Shown in pieces: positions 45,025 to 53,379 of a DNA stretch of 64,000 bases. Origin of the DNA: an uncultured Marinobacter sp. (GTDB taxonomy: Bacteria > Pseudomonadota > Gammaproteobacteria > Pseudomonadales > Oleiphilaceae); the NCBI RefSeq assembly GCF_946886895.1, contig NZ_CAMPJO010000004.1, positions 1 through 64,000 of the forward strand, written 5' to 3'. A program made the translations under genes and the position numbers. The notes beneath the pieces were generated by a model. It had not been told where the DNA came from. It made no database searches and saw only the letters and a list, made by a program, of their open reading frames with translations. Position 1 is the stretch's first letter. Each line of letters begins with the position of its first letter.

Positions 45025-46139
45025 CCCTTTGTCGTTAAAGAACTTTTAAACTCCGGGCAACCTGGCAGAAACTGCGCGCAGTTCTTCACCCGCCAGACCA
45101 GTTCCTCGTAGCTGTCTGCCAGAATGTTCACATGGCCCAGCTTCCGGCCCGGCCGCTCACCCTTATTATAGAGGTGAACGTGAGTGTAGGGCAGTTCAAG
45201 GATGCGTTCGAGGTCGCCATGCTCGCCGATAATGTTGATCATGCAGCTCATGCCCCGGGGCGCGACGTTGCCCAACGGGTGGCCACTGACCGCCCGGATA
45301 TGGTTCTCGAACTGGCTGGTCATGGCGCCTTCGATGGTCCAGTGCCCGGAATTGTGGACCCGGGGCGCCATTTCGTTGGCCACCAGGCCCCCGGCTGTCT
45401 GGAACAGCTCAAGGGTGAGTACGCCGACGTAGCCCAGTTCGTTCAGTAGCGCTTTGATGTAACGCTCGGCGTCTTCCTGGATATGTTTTTCAAGCTTCGG
45501 GGCCGGTGCGATAGAGTATCGCAGGATACCGTCGTGGTGAGTGTTCTCGGCCATGGGGTAGAAGGCCAGGTCGCCGTCTTCCGCCCGGACGGCAATGATG
45601 GAGACTTCCCGGCTGAACTCGACAAATTTTTCCACGATCAGGCGTGGGTGGCCAATGGACTCCCAGGCTGCGGCGGCGTCTTCCGGCGAACGGAGGACTG
45701 CCTGGCCCTTGCCGTCATAGCCTTCGGTGTTGGATTTGGCCACTACCGGGCAACCAAGGGCTTCGGCCGCGGCTTTCAGGGATTCGGCGCTGTCGGCAAT
45801 TTTCCATTCCGGCGTGGGAATGCCAAGCTGGCCAAAGAGGGTTTTCTCGGCTTCCCGGTTTTGGCACACCTGCAGGGCGCGGGGGCAGGGATGTACCGGT
45901 TTTTCCCGGGCGATCCGTTCGGCGACGTCGACCGGGAGGTGTTCAAATTCGTAGGTGACCCGGTCCACCCTCGAGAGGAAGTCATCCAGGTATTGGTTTT
46001 CCCGGTCGATGATAACTTCACCGAGTCCGGCGCTTGGGCTGCCGGACATGTCGTAGAAAACAAAGGTCTTGGCCAGCGGGTATCCGGCCAGTGCCAGCAT
46101 TCTTCCCAGTTGGCCGGCGCCTAGTACGCCAATTCTCAT
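45021..46139 (-). CDS. purK: N5-carboxyaminoimidazole ribonucleotide synthase
   Basis: A 372-residue ATP-grasp enzyme of purine synthesis, converting AIR, bicarbonate and ATP to N5-CAIR. MRIGVLGAGQLGRMLALAG start, the ATP-grasp loop and RVHNSGHWTIEGAMTSQFENHIRA motif are present. ATG at 46139 follows AGGAGA. It is separated from the upstream purE by 370 bases holding two long hairpin elements, unusual for this normally tight pair. Confidence 0.95.
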   Translation of the reverse strand: MRIGVLGAGQLGRMLALAGYPLAKTFVFYDMSGSPSAGLGEVIIDRENQYLDDFLSRVDRVTYEFEHLPVDVAERIAREKPVHPCPRALQVCQNREAEKTLFGQLGIPTPEWKIADSAESLKAAAEALGCPVVAKSNTEGYDGKGQAVLRSPEDAAAAWESIGHPRLIVEKFVEFSREVSIIAVRAEDGDLAFYPMAENTHHDGILRYSIAPAPKLEKHIQEDAERYIKALLNELGYVGVLTLELFQTAGGLVANEMAPRVHNSGHWTIEGAMTSQFENHIRAVSGHPLGNVAPRGMSCMINIIGEHGDLERILELPYTHVHLYNKGERPGRKLGHVNILADSYEELVWRVKNCAQFLPGCPEFKSSLTTKG

Positions 46140-46191
46140 TTGTGTTCTCCTGCTGTTTCTATGGCGATTGGCTGTTTGACTGATGGAGTAT

Positions 46192-46305
46192 GAGCGGGTT
46201 GGGAACCACTTTCCAAAACACGCTCCTTGCGGCACGTCCATGTGACGCTTGGGCTCCGCCATCCATGGCTCCGCACAGTTTTGGAAAGTGGTTCCCAACC
46301 CGCTC
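46192..46305. repeat. Long covarying hairpin element, copy A
   Basis: Perfect 28-bp inverted repeat: 46192-46219 with 46278-46305. The inner ends are CTTTCCAAAAC / GTTTTGGAAAG; the outer parts (GAGCGGGTTGGGAACCA on the left) differ from copies B and C. The 58-base interior holds two small hairpins with CC loops: CACGT-CC-ATGTG (one G.T pair) and GCCAT-CC-ATGGC. Confidence 0.92.
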
Positions 46306-46381
46306 TGCAGACTTGGGAGTCAACGCCTAGTGAAATCCAACCTGTTGTTCAGCCTCTGAACGCCGTTCACCAAAAGTTGGG

Positions 46382-46493
46382 GGAGCCTTCGGAAGTAGCC
46401 TTTCCAAAACTGTTGAGGGCCATGGACGGCCCGAAACAAGCGCACATGGATGTGCTCGTAGCGTGTTTTGGAAAGGCTACTTCCGAAGGCTCC
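46382..46493. repeat. Long covarying hairpin element, copy B (reverse orientation)
   Basis: Perfect 29-bp inverted repeat: 46382-46410 with 46465-46493, outer part GGAGCCTTCGGAAGTAGC, same CTTTCCAAAAC inner end. The 54-base interior has GGGCC ... GGCCC and GCACAT-GG-ATGTGC, i.e. the two small hairpins of copy A in reverse order and complement. It ends 16 bases before the purE stop codon side. Confidence 0.92.
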
Positions 46494-46509
46494 ATACTCC
46501 TATGTTTAC

Positions 46510-47001
46510 TTACTGGTCCCGAGGATTGGAATTATCCAGTACCGTTTGCGTCTGAGTCGAACGAAACGCTTCCACGGCGTTCCGGACATTGTCGTCGAAC
46601 GTGCCGATAATCTGTGCCGCCAGCAGGCCCGCGTTGGTGGCTCCGGCTTTCCCGATGGCCAGTGTGCCCACGGCGATACCGCCCGGCATCTGGACGATGG
46701 ACAGCAGGGAGTCGAGGCCGTTCAGGGCCTTGGACTGGACCGGTACGCCGAGTACGGGCAGGGCGGTCTGGGAGGCGACCATGCCTGGCAGGTGGGCGGC
46801 ACCGCCGGCACCGGCGATGATGACCTTCAGGCCGCGCTCTGAGGCGGTTTTGGCGTAGTCGAACAGCAGATCGGGAGTGCGGTGGGCGGAGACCACCCGC
46901 GTTTCGTACGGTACGCCGAGTTTGTCGAGCATGTCGGCGGCGTGTTCCATGGTGGGCCAGTCGGATTTGGAGCCCATGATGAGTCCAACAAGCGGCTGCA
47001 T
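46510..47001 (-). CDS. purE: N5-carboxyaminoimidazole ribonucleotide mutase
   Basis: A 163-residue mutase converting N5-CAIR to [31 protein letters not shown] and [14 protein letters not shown] are the class I PurE motifs. ATG at 47001 chosen (AGGACAG upstream, homologue start); a longer frame begins 12 codons earlier. First gene of purE-purK. Confidence 0.95.
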   Translation of the reverse strand: MQPLVGLIMGSKSDWPTMEHAADMLDKLGVPYETRVVSAHRTPDLLFDYAKTASERGLKVIIAGAGGAAHLPGMVASQTALPVLGVPVQSKALNGLDSLLSIVQMPGGIAVGTLAIGKAGATNAGLLAAQIIGTFDDNVRNAVEAFRSTQTQTVLDNSNPRDQ

Positions 47002-47035
47002 AGGCAACTGTCCTGTGATAATTGGAAAGCCGGCC

Positions 47036-47064
47036 ATTGTATGTTTTGGCTACTTACCATGCAA
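47036..47064 (-). promoter_or_regulatory. Possible promoter of purE
   Basis: On the minus strand TTGCAT (47059-47064), 17-bp spacer, TACAAT (47036-47041). The -10 is good and the -35 weak. Confidence 0.35.
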
Positions 47065-47212
47065 CAACGCCTGGTGTATGGCACGGTTGGGGTTCCCAGC
47101 CGTGCCCCGTACTGTTGTGCAGTCGTATGAAAAAGGCAGGCATTTCACCCTGGTTGCAAGTAAAGGTATTATCGGTCGCTATTATCCAAACCGTCCATAG
47201 TCAGGAGCTGTA

Positions 47213-48172
47213 ATGGAACCCATCCGCCCAGATGAAGATGAACTCAGAGCCGAGCGACCCACCGGCAGTGCTGAACCGGCGAAGGCGGCGGCCAGGGCGC
47301 CTAAAGCGACGTCGGCCGGGGGTGGCAGGCCGGCGGCGCCTGGAAAGGAGAAAGGGCGTGCCGGGGGCGGGAATGGTCGTGGTGGTGCGGTGCTCTGGTT
47401 GCTGGTGATTGCAGTGGCGGTTGCCGCAGCGGTGGGCTGGTATTCCCAGCACCGGCAGATCCAGGCCCTGGAGAGTCAGTTGGAGGAGGCGGATTACTGG
47501 GCCAGGCAGAGCAAGCTGGCGCTGGCGCGTTTTCAGGGGGAGCTGTCCGAGACCGGGGAAAATCTGCAGGAGCGGGGGGCGTCCCTGTCGGACCAGCTGG
47601 CGGAACAGAAGCAGTTGCTGGAGACCGCGAACAGTGAGATCCGCAAGCTGTGGGCGATTGCCAATGAGCGTAACAAGCAGCGGCTGGATCAGCATCAGGA
47701 ACGGATCGCGGCGGTTGAGGCCGGGCTGGCGGAGGATGACAAGGCGCTGGCGGCCCTGGAGGCGTCGGTAGAGAAGGCACGCTCGACGCTGTCGACCGAT
47801 CTGGAAGCGCTGAAAGGGCAAACCGAGACGTCGATTTCAGCGTTGCAGGCAGCCAATAGTGAGGCGACGGGGCAGTTGACCCGGCTGACTCAGAAGATGG
47901 CTGAGGTGGATCAGGTGGTGGAAAGCCGGATTCGCCGGTTTGAGCAGGAGCAGAAACTGGGTATTGATGGCCTGGAAAGCCGGGTGTCTGCGCTGGAGAA
48001 GGAGACTGATTCGCTGGCGGGCGACGGTCGTCTCCGGGCGTTGCAGGGTGAACTGGCCAGTCTGAAGCAGACGGTGGAGTCCATTGATGCGTCCCGTTCC
48101 CAGCTCACGTCGCGTCTGATCCGGCTTTCGGAAGAGGTGAACCAGCTTCGTTCACGGGTGTCCGGGCAGTAG
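47213..48172 (+). CDS. Membrane-anchored coiled-coil protein, unknown function
   Basis: A 319-residue protein I do not recognise. Residues 1-57 are polar and rich in Gly, Ala, Lys; one membrane segment lies at about 59-75 (AVLWLLVIAVAVAAAVGWY); residues about 80-315 are predicted almost continuous coiled coil (LESQLEEADYWARQSKLALARF and later heptads), on the periplasmic side by charge rule. The layout recalls HemX-like or envelope spacer proteins, but no domain is certain. Transcribed alone, divergent from purE. Confidence 0.75.
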   Translation: MEPIRPDEDELRAERPTGSAEPAKAAARAPKATSAGGGRPAAPGKEKGRAGGGNGRGGAVLWLLVIAVAVAAAVGWYSQHRQIQALESQLEEADYWARQSKLALARFQGELSETGENLQERGASLSDQLAEQKQLLETANSEIRKLWAIANERNKQRLDQHQERIAAVEAGLAEDDKALAALEASVEKARSTLSTDLEALKGQTETSISALQAANSEATGQLTRLTQKMAEVDQVVESRIRRFEQEQKLGIDGLESRVSALEKETDSLAGDGRLRALQGELASLKQTVESIDASRSQLTSRLIRLSEEVNQLRSRVSGQ

Positions 48173-48293
48173 CGGCTGGCCGGGTTCGGGGTTTGTAACG
48201 GTTTGTAGTCATTCCCTTGCGGTAGCTCTCATTTCTGCGGATGGCCAGTTGGTATTATCGGGCCACTCGCAAAAGGATAAAGAGTGAACCGCC

Positions 48294-49166
48294 ATGAAAA
48301 CCCGAGTGCCCTCTGTTCAGGCTCTGCTTCGGCCGCTGGTTGCGATGTCGCTGTTGCTGGTGGTATCGGGCTGTACGGTGTACCAGTCCGTAGGCAAGAG
48401 CGTTGGCTCGTTCCTGCATCCGGTGTCTGGTCACGATTTTGTCCATATTGCCGATGATCGCTGGAACCGCGATAACGCGCTGCTCTATTTTTACCGGCCG
48501 CACTCCCAGTGGGCCGCTGACGAAATCGAAGCGCCCAGTGTGTATATCGACGATACCCACTATTTCAATATCCGTAACGACAGCTTCACCTGGCTGGAGG
48601 TGAGCCCGGGTGAGCGCCACATTGCCATGCGGCGGCCGCTGCTGGGGCTGGAGGGGCTGAATTCCTTCAGTCTCAGCCTGATTGCGGATGCCACGCTGCA
48701 GGTCGAGCCCGGGCGCATCTATTACCTGCGCTACAATGAGCTGTCTGAGCCCGAGCAGGCTCACCCCGACCTTGATCCGGAGCATCCGCTCGCGCAGGGG
48801 GAGCTGCAGCTGGTGACCCGTGACTACGCCATGCAGGCGGACGAAATAGTCTCCACCCGGTTTCTGAACAGTGACCTGCTGGCCCCCAACCACGCCGCTA
48901 CCTCGATTGTAGAGGTGAACGAAGACCTGGATTATGAGCGCCGTCTGGAGAGGCTGGAGGAGGAGCGGGCGCTGGAGCTGGAGCGCCTGAAGGCCGCCGG
49001 AAAATACCCGTCGACCTCCTGGTTCTGGCCCTTCGGGGGCGGGCCGACGGTGCCCCTGGACGCGGACCGGAAAATTGAGCAACTGGAAGCCGAGTACGCC
49101 CGGCTTGAGCGGGAGCGGGAACGCCGTGAAGAGGCGGCCTCCGGCGATGGCTGGTGGATTTTCTGA
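48294..49166 (+). CDS. Lipoprotein with DUF2846-like domain
   Basis: A 290-residue predicted lipoprotein: signal peptide ending in the lipobox VVSGC (Cys about residue 25). The mature N-terminal part (about 55-150) fits DUF2846 (NALLYFYRPHSQW, VYIDDTHYFNI, WLEVSPGERHI, VEPGRIYYLRY). The C-terminal third is a charged coiled coil (RRLERLEEERALELERLK) ending WWIF. Function unknown; probably outer-membrane or periplasmic. Confidence 0.8.
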   Translation: MKTRVPSVQALLRPLVAMSLLLVVSGCTVYQSVGKSVGSFLHPVSGHDFVHIADDRWNRDNALLYFYRPHSQWAADEIEAPSVYIDDTHYFNIRNDSFTWLEVSPGERHIAMRRPLLGLEGLNSFSLSLIADATLQVEPGRIYYLRYNELSEPEQAHPDLDPEHPLAQGELQLVTRDYAMQADEIVSTRFLNSDLLAPNHAATSIVEVNEDLDYERRLERLEEERALELERLKAAGKYPSTSWFWPFGGGPTVPLDADRKIEQLEAEYARLERERERREEAASGDGWWIF

Positions 49167-49281
49167 GGGGGCATTGAGGCGGTGGCTGAAACGACGCGGG
49201 GTGCCGCGGACGTCACCATTGTCGAAGCCGGATCGGGTTGACTACACTGTTGACAGGTGAACCACGCAGGAACCCGAGATC

Positions 49282-49536
49282 ATGTCGCTGAAGGACTCGT
49301 TGTGGACAAGGCTGGAGACGCTGACCGACGAGATGACGCCCCGGCTGCTTGAACGCTGGGGCGATGTGCAACGTCGCCTGGATGCGTTGAACTGCTCGCT
49401 GGCCAACCGGGCAGTGCCGGAAGACCGGCGCTCCCGGGTCAGTGAATTGTCGTTGCGGCAGAAAGCCGAGCAGGCTGGCCAGGAAGCGGCGCTTCGGGTG
49501 GTGCGCCGCCGCCGGCGGACTTCGAAAAACCAGTAA
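49282..49536 (+). CDS. Small basic helical protein, unknown function
   Basis: An 84-residue protein, MSLKDSLWTRLETLTDEMTPRLLERW, helical and ending in a strongly basic tail RVVRRRRRTSKNQ. Start ATG with a purine-rich AGGAACCCGAG leader. Family not recognised; possible nucleic-acid or membrane binding through the tail is only inferred. Confidence 0.6.
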   Translation: MSLKDSLWTRLETLTDEMTPRLLERWGDVQRRLDALNCSLANRAVPEDRRSRVSELSLRQKAEQAGQEAALRVVRRRRRTSKNQ

Positions 49537-49601
49537 GCCGGGTTAAAAGTGTCTCTTTTTTAAGGGCTTGCGGGTTTCCCGGGAAAATTTCCTGAAAACA
49601 T

Positions 49602-49629
49602 TTGACACCGTCAGCCAAATGCTTAAAAT
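49602..49629 (+). promoter_or_regulatory. tRNA operon promoter
   Basis: TTGACA (49602-49607), 16-bp spacer, TAAAAT (49624-49629), then the GC-rich discriminator GCGCCTC typical of stringently controlled stable-RNA promoters. Confidence 0.75.
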
Positions 49630-49728
49630 GCGCCTCTCACTTGGTCGGGACAGCAACGCTGGCTCGGTCGTCTGGATCCGAAGCGGGTTCCGGCGATTCA
49701 AGTGGCAGCCTTTGGAAGGCATGAAAGT

Positions 49729-49804
49729 GGGTGGTTAGCTCAGCTGGGAGAGCATCGCCCTTACAAGGCGAGGGTCACTGGTTCGATCCCAGTACCACCC
49801 ACCA
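49729..49804 (+). tRNA. tRNA-Val (TAC), first copy
   Basis: A 76-base cloverleaf: acceptor GGGTGGT with ACCACCC, TTACAAG anticodon loop with TAC, GGTTCGATCCC T arm, CCA encoded. Identical over its whole length to the copy at 49964. Confidence 0.96.
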
Positions 49805-49871
49805 CTTTCAAAGCGCATCACCGGATAACCCCATCCGGTTTCAGGTTCAGGCCTACGGGCCGGATTGATGC

Positions 49872-49948
49872 GGAGCGGTAGTTCAGCTGGTTAGAATACC
49901 GGCCTGTCACGCCGGGGGTCGCGGGTTCGAGTCCCGTCCGCTCCGCCA
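49872..49948 (+). tRNA. tRNA-Asp (GTC)
   Basis: A 77-base cloverleaf: acceptor GGAGCGG with CCGCTCC, anticodon loop CTGTCAC with GTC, T arm GCGGGTTCGAGTCCCGT, encoded CCA. Confidence 0.97.
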
Positions 49949-49963
49949 TTTTTCAGATTTCCC

Positions 49964-50039
49964 GGGTGGTTAGCTCAGCTGGGAGAGCATCGCCCTTACA
50001 AGGCGAGGGTCACTGGTTCGATCCCAGTACCACCCACCA
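49964..50039 (+). tRNA. tRNA-Val (TAC), second copy
   Basis: A 76-base tRNA identical to 49729-49804. Last gene of the Val-Asp-Val operon, followed by a terminator. Confidence 0.96.
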
Positions 50040-50046
50040 GAATATC

Positions 50047-50080
50047 AAAAAGGCCGATCCACGAGGATCGGCCTTTTTTT
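50047..50080. terminator. Bidirectional terminator after the tRNA operon
   Basis: AAAAGGCCGATCC pairs with GGATCGGCCTTTT around ACGA, with A and T runs both sides. It also serves the convergent reductase gene ending at 50091. Confidence 0.92.
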
Positions 50081-50090
50081 ATGCCCGCTT

Positions 50091-51500
50091 TTACTTTCCG
50101 ATCAGCGACTGCCCGCATACTCGAACGACATTGCCGTTCACCCCGTTGGAGGCCGGGCTGCAGTACCAGGCGATGGTTTCCGCCACATCCACCGGCAGGC
50201 CGCCCTGAGAGAGGCTGTTCATCCGCCGGCCGGCCTCGCGAATGGTAAACGGCATGGCGGCGGTCATCTGGGTTTCGATGAACCCCGGTGCCACGGCGTT
50301 GATGGTGATGCCGTTTTTCAGTTGCTTTGCCATGGCCTCCACATAACCGATGACGCCGCATTTCGCCGTGGCGTAATTGGTCTGGCCGAAGTTGCCGGCA
50401 ATGCCGCTGATGGAGGAGATGCAGACAATGCGGCCATTGTCGCGCAGCAGTGCCCGCTGGCTCAGTGTTTCGTTGATGTGTTCTTCCGCCGTCAGGTTGA
50501 CGGCAATGGTCATGTCCCAGAAGTGCTCCGGCATGTTGCCCAGGGTTTTGTCCCGGGTGATACCAGCGTTGTGGATGACCAGATCAATTCCGCCGAAATG
50601 TTCGTCAATAAAGTCGGCAATCAGCTTTGGCGCGTTGTCGTCGGTAATGTCGCAGGCCAGGGCCTTGCCGTTGATGGCGCTGGTAACCTTCTCCAGCTCT
50701 TCGAGCGCCGGGGGGATATCCAGGCCGATCACGGTGGCACCATCCCGGGCCAGGGTATCGGCAATGGCGGCCCCGATGCCCCGGGAGGCGCCGGTCACCA
50801 GTGCTACCTTGCCGGTGAGTGGTGCAACCGGGTTGGTTGTCGGTGCGTCGGTACGTTTGCCGATACGAACGACCTGGCCGTCGACGTAGGCGGAGCGGGC
50901 CGACAGGAAGAAGCGGACACTGGATTCCAGTTGGTTTTCCGCCCCGGGCGCCATCCACAGCAGGTTGGCGGTGGCGCCTTTCTTGCCGATTTCTTTGCCC
51001 ACGCTGCGGACAAATCCTTCCAGGGCCTGTTGTGCGGCCGCCTGGGGCGCTTTCCGGCAGGTTGCCGGATCCTGGCCAATCACCAGCACCCGGCCGTGGC
51101 GGGCCAGTTTTTTGATGGTGGGGTGGAAAAAGTCGTACAGTGCCCGGAGGTCGTCTGGTCCCTTAAGGCCGGAGGCGTCGAATACCAGGGCGGAGAAGGT
51201 GGGGCCGGTGCTGTCCTGGCTCAGTCCCAGCGGCGCGGCCTTGTTGCCGGCTTTCGAGGAGTCTTTCAGGGAGTCGTTGCCGCTGGCATGATGAAGGTTG
51301 GCGGCGCTGGCGGTCAGGATGCTTCCGAGGGCTGCAATGGCTTTGCCGCCGTTGGCTGCGCCGACCAGGACATCGCCTTCGAGGAACGGCTGGTCGGTGC
51401 GTTTCCGGCGTTTGAGGGTGACCGGTGCGGGCAGGCCGAGGGATTGTGCGGCGGTTTTGCCCATTGGGGTGTTGACGAGTTTGAGGTAGACGTCAGACAT
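50091..51500 (-). CDS. 3-oxoacyl-ACP reductase, long FabG4-type SDR
   Basis: A 469-residue short-chain dehydrogenase, about twice the normal FabG length, like the high-molecular-weight FabG4. The catalytic C-terminal domain has TGASRGIG (about 236-243), NAG(I), ISSISGIAGNFGQTNYATAK with the Ser-Tyr-Lys triad. The N-terminal 225 residues are a degenerate flavodoxin-like or Rossmann domain (ALVFDASGLKGPDDL). Divergent from a FadI-like thiolase, so a role in acyl-CoA or hydroxyalkanoate metabolism is likely (inferred). Confidence 0.88.
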   Translation of the reverse strand: MSDVYLKLVNTPMGKTAAQSLGLPAPVTLKRRKRTDQPFLEGDVLVGAANGGKAIAALGSILTASAANLHHASGNDSLKDSSKAGNKAAPLGLSQDSTGPTFSALVFDASGLKGPDDLRALYDFFHPTIKKLARHGRVLVIGQDPATCRKAPQAAAQQALEGFVRSVGKEIGKKGATANLLWMAPGAENQLESSVRFFLSARSAYVDGQVVRIGKRTDAPTTNPVAPLTGKVALVTGASRGIGAAIADTLARDGATVIGLDIPPALEELEKVTSAINGKALACDITDDNAPKLIADFIDEHFGGIDLVIHNAGITRDKTLGNMPEHFWDMTIAVNLTAEEHINETLSQRALLRDNGRIVCISSISGIAGNFGQTNYATAKCGVIGYVEAMAKQLKNGITINAVAPGFIETQMTAAMPFTIREAGRRMNSLSQGGLPVDVAETIAWYCSPASNGVNGNVVRVCGQSLIGK

Positions 51501-51677
51501 GGGGGCTTCCTTGTGGTCGGGATCGGGTTGTCTGGTGTTTGAATCGTTCTACAGGGTAAAGAATCGGGCGGTTTTTGGATTGACTCAATGCCTGTTGGCG
51601 CTTGTCAGGCGTGCCAATGAGGCATTCAGCGATCTCGATAGACTATTCTCTTTCACTAATTTTCGGGTTGAGTGCAT

Positions 51678-51786
51678 GGAGCATCAGGAACTGGCTTCCC
51701 AAAACACGCTGTGAATACGTCCCTGTACGCTCGGCTCCGCCATCCATGGCTCCGCACGGTTTTGGGAAGCCAGTTCCTGATGCTCC
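51678..51786. repeat. Long covarying hairpin element, copy C
   Basis: Perfect 28-bp inverted repeat: 51678-51705 with 51759-51786; outer part GGAGCATCAGGAACTGGC, inner end CTTCCCAAAAC. The 53-base interior contains TACG-TCCC-TGTA (one G.T pair) and GCCAT-CC-ATGGC, the same order as copy A. It fills the middle of the 327-bp spacer between the divergent reductase and thiolase genes. Confidence 0.92.
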
Positions 51787-51827
51787 TCCAGACATCGTCA
51801 GTACTTCAAATAAGGAATGCATGAATC

Positions 51828-53165
51828 ATGGCACAGGCATCGAAAGCTCCACAAAAGAAAACGTCAACATCCGAAAAGTCCGACGGTACTTCGACCGGCA
51901 TCCGCCGCGTTGCGGTTCTGGGGGGCAATCGGATTCCGTTTGCCCGTTCGAATACGGTGTATAGCAAAATCAGTAACCAGGAGATGCTGACGTCTGCCCT
52001 GCGGGGGCTGGTGGATCGTTTCGGCCTGGATGGTATGCGTCTCGGTGAGGTGGTGGCGGGCGCGGTGATAAAGCATTCCCGGGATTTTAATCTGACCCGG
52101 GAATCGGTGATGAGTTGCGGGCTGGCGCCGGAGACGCCGGCCTATGATGTCCAGCAGGCTTGTGGCACGGGGCTGGAGGCGGCGATTCTGGTGGCTAACA
52201 AGATTGCCCTGGGGCAGATTGAGTGTGGTATTGCCGGCGGTACCGATACCACCTCGGATGCGCCGATTGGTGTCGGTGAGGGCCTGCGGGAGATTTTGCT
52301 GGATCTGAACCGGGCGAAAACCACCGGCGAGCGTCTGAAGATTCTTGCCCGGTTCCGGCCGGGGCATCTGGTGCCGGAGGTGCCGACCAATGGTGAGCCG
52401 CGCACGGGGATGTCGATGGGTGAGCATGCCCAGGTGACTGCCCATGAGTGGAAGATCAACCGGGAAGATCAGGACCAGTTGGCCTGGGAGAGTCACCAGA
52501 AGCTGTCGAAGGCTTACGAACAGGGCTTTTTCAGCGATCTGATGACGCCGCTGGCGGGGCTGGATAAAGACAATATCCTGCGCCCGGATACCACGCTTGA
52601 GAAGCTGGCGACGTTGAAGCCGGTGTTTGATCGTGACAATGGCACCATGACGGCCGCCAACAGTACCGCGCTGACGGATGGCGCGTCCTGCGTTTTGCTG
52701 GCTAGTGAGGACTGGGCCAAGGCCCATAAACTGCCGGTGAAAGCCTGGCTGACGTTCTCGGAGGTGGCGGCTGTGGATTTCGTCGACAAGAAGGAAGGGC
52801 TGCTGATGGCGCCCGCCTACGCCGTGCCCCGCATGCTCGCGAAGGCCGGGTTGAGTTTGCAGGATTTTGACTTCTATGAAATCCACGAGGCGTTTGCCGC
52901 TCAGGTGCTGTCGACCCTGAAGGCCTGGGAAGATCCGGCGTTCTGCCAGGAGCGCCTTGGCCTCGATAAGCCCCTGGGGCGTATCGACCGTGCAAAGCTG
53001 AATGTGAAGGGCAGTAGCCTGGCGACCGGGCACCCCTTCGCCGCAACCGGCGGCCGCATCGTGGCGACCCTGGCCAAGCTGCTGGAGGAGAAGGGCAGTG
53101 GCCGCGGGCTGATTTCCATCTGCGCCGCTGGCGGGCAGGGAGTGACGGCGATTCTGGAGCGGTAA
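51828..53165 (+). CDS. Acetyl-CoA C-acyltransferase (thiolase, FadI-like)
   Basis: A 445-residue thiolase. Nucleophilic cysteine in QQACGTGLEAA (about residue 112), His in EIHEAFAAQ and the second Cys in CAAGGQGV; SLATGHPFAATG is also conserved. It resembles the FadI/trifunctional beta-subunit group rather than PhaA. N-terminal 25 residues are a polar Lys/Ser/Thr-rich extension. Likely works with the divergent FabG4-type reductase on beta-ketoacyl-CoA. Confidence 0.9.
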   Translation: MAQASKAPQKKTSTSEKSDGTSTGIRRVAVLGGNRIPFARSNTVYSKISNQEMLTSALRGLVDRFGLDGMRLGEVVAGAVIKHSRDFNLTRESVMSCGLAPETPAYDVQQACGTGLEAAILVANKIALGQIECGIAGGTDTTSDAPIGVGEGLREILLDLNRAKTTGERLKILARFRPGHLVPEVPTNGEPRTGMSMGEHAQVTAHEWKINREDQDQLAWESHQKLSKAYEQGFFSDLMTPLAGLDKDNILRPDTTLEKLATLKPVFDRDNGTMTAANSTALTDGASCVLLASEDWAKAHKLPVKAWLTFSEVAAVDFVDKKEGLLMAPAYAVPRMLAKAGLSLQDFDFYEIHEAFAAQVLSTLKAWEDPAFCQERLGLDKPLGRIDRAKLNVKGSSLATGHPFAATGGRIVATLAKLLEEKGSGRGLISICAAGGQGVTAILER

Positions 53166-53190
53166 GTTTCGGGAAAATCAGAATTTTCCT

Positions 53191-53219
53191 TTGACACTCC
53201 CGGAGTCACCCCTTATCAT
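53191..53219 (+). promoter_or_regulatory. Promoter of the initiator tRNA
   Basis: TTGACA (53191-53196), exactly 17 bp, TATCAT (53214-53219), followed by a GC-rich GCGCGCC discriminator. Confidence 0.8.
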
Positions 53220-53263
53220 GCGCGCCACGTTGATCGGGGTTCTCCGGGAAACGAACAGTTTGA

Positions 53264-53340
<77 letters not shown>

Positions 53341-53345
53341 ATTTG

Positions 53346-53377
53346 AAAAAAGCCGGCCAAGTGCCGGCTTTTTTTGT
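53346..53377. terminator. Bidirectional terminator after tRNA-fMet
   Basis: AAAAAGCCGGC pairs with GCCGGCTTTTT around CAAGT. It also ends the convergent amidase gene. Confidence 0.92.
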
Positions 53378-53379
53378 GC

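Noticed and set aside
46192..46493. Long hairpins as integron attC sites
   Set aside because: attC stems are imperfect with extrahelical bases and R/L box GTTRRRY; here the stems are perfect and no integrase or cassette genes are near.
49729..50039. tRNA duplicates as attL/attR of a genomic island
   Set aside because: Only tRNA-Asp lies between and there is no integrase; a simple gene duplication suffices.
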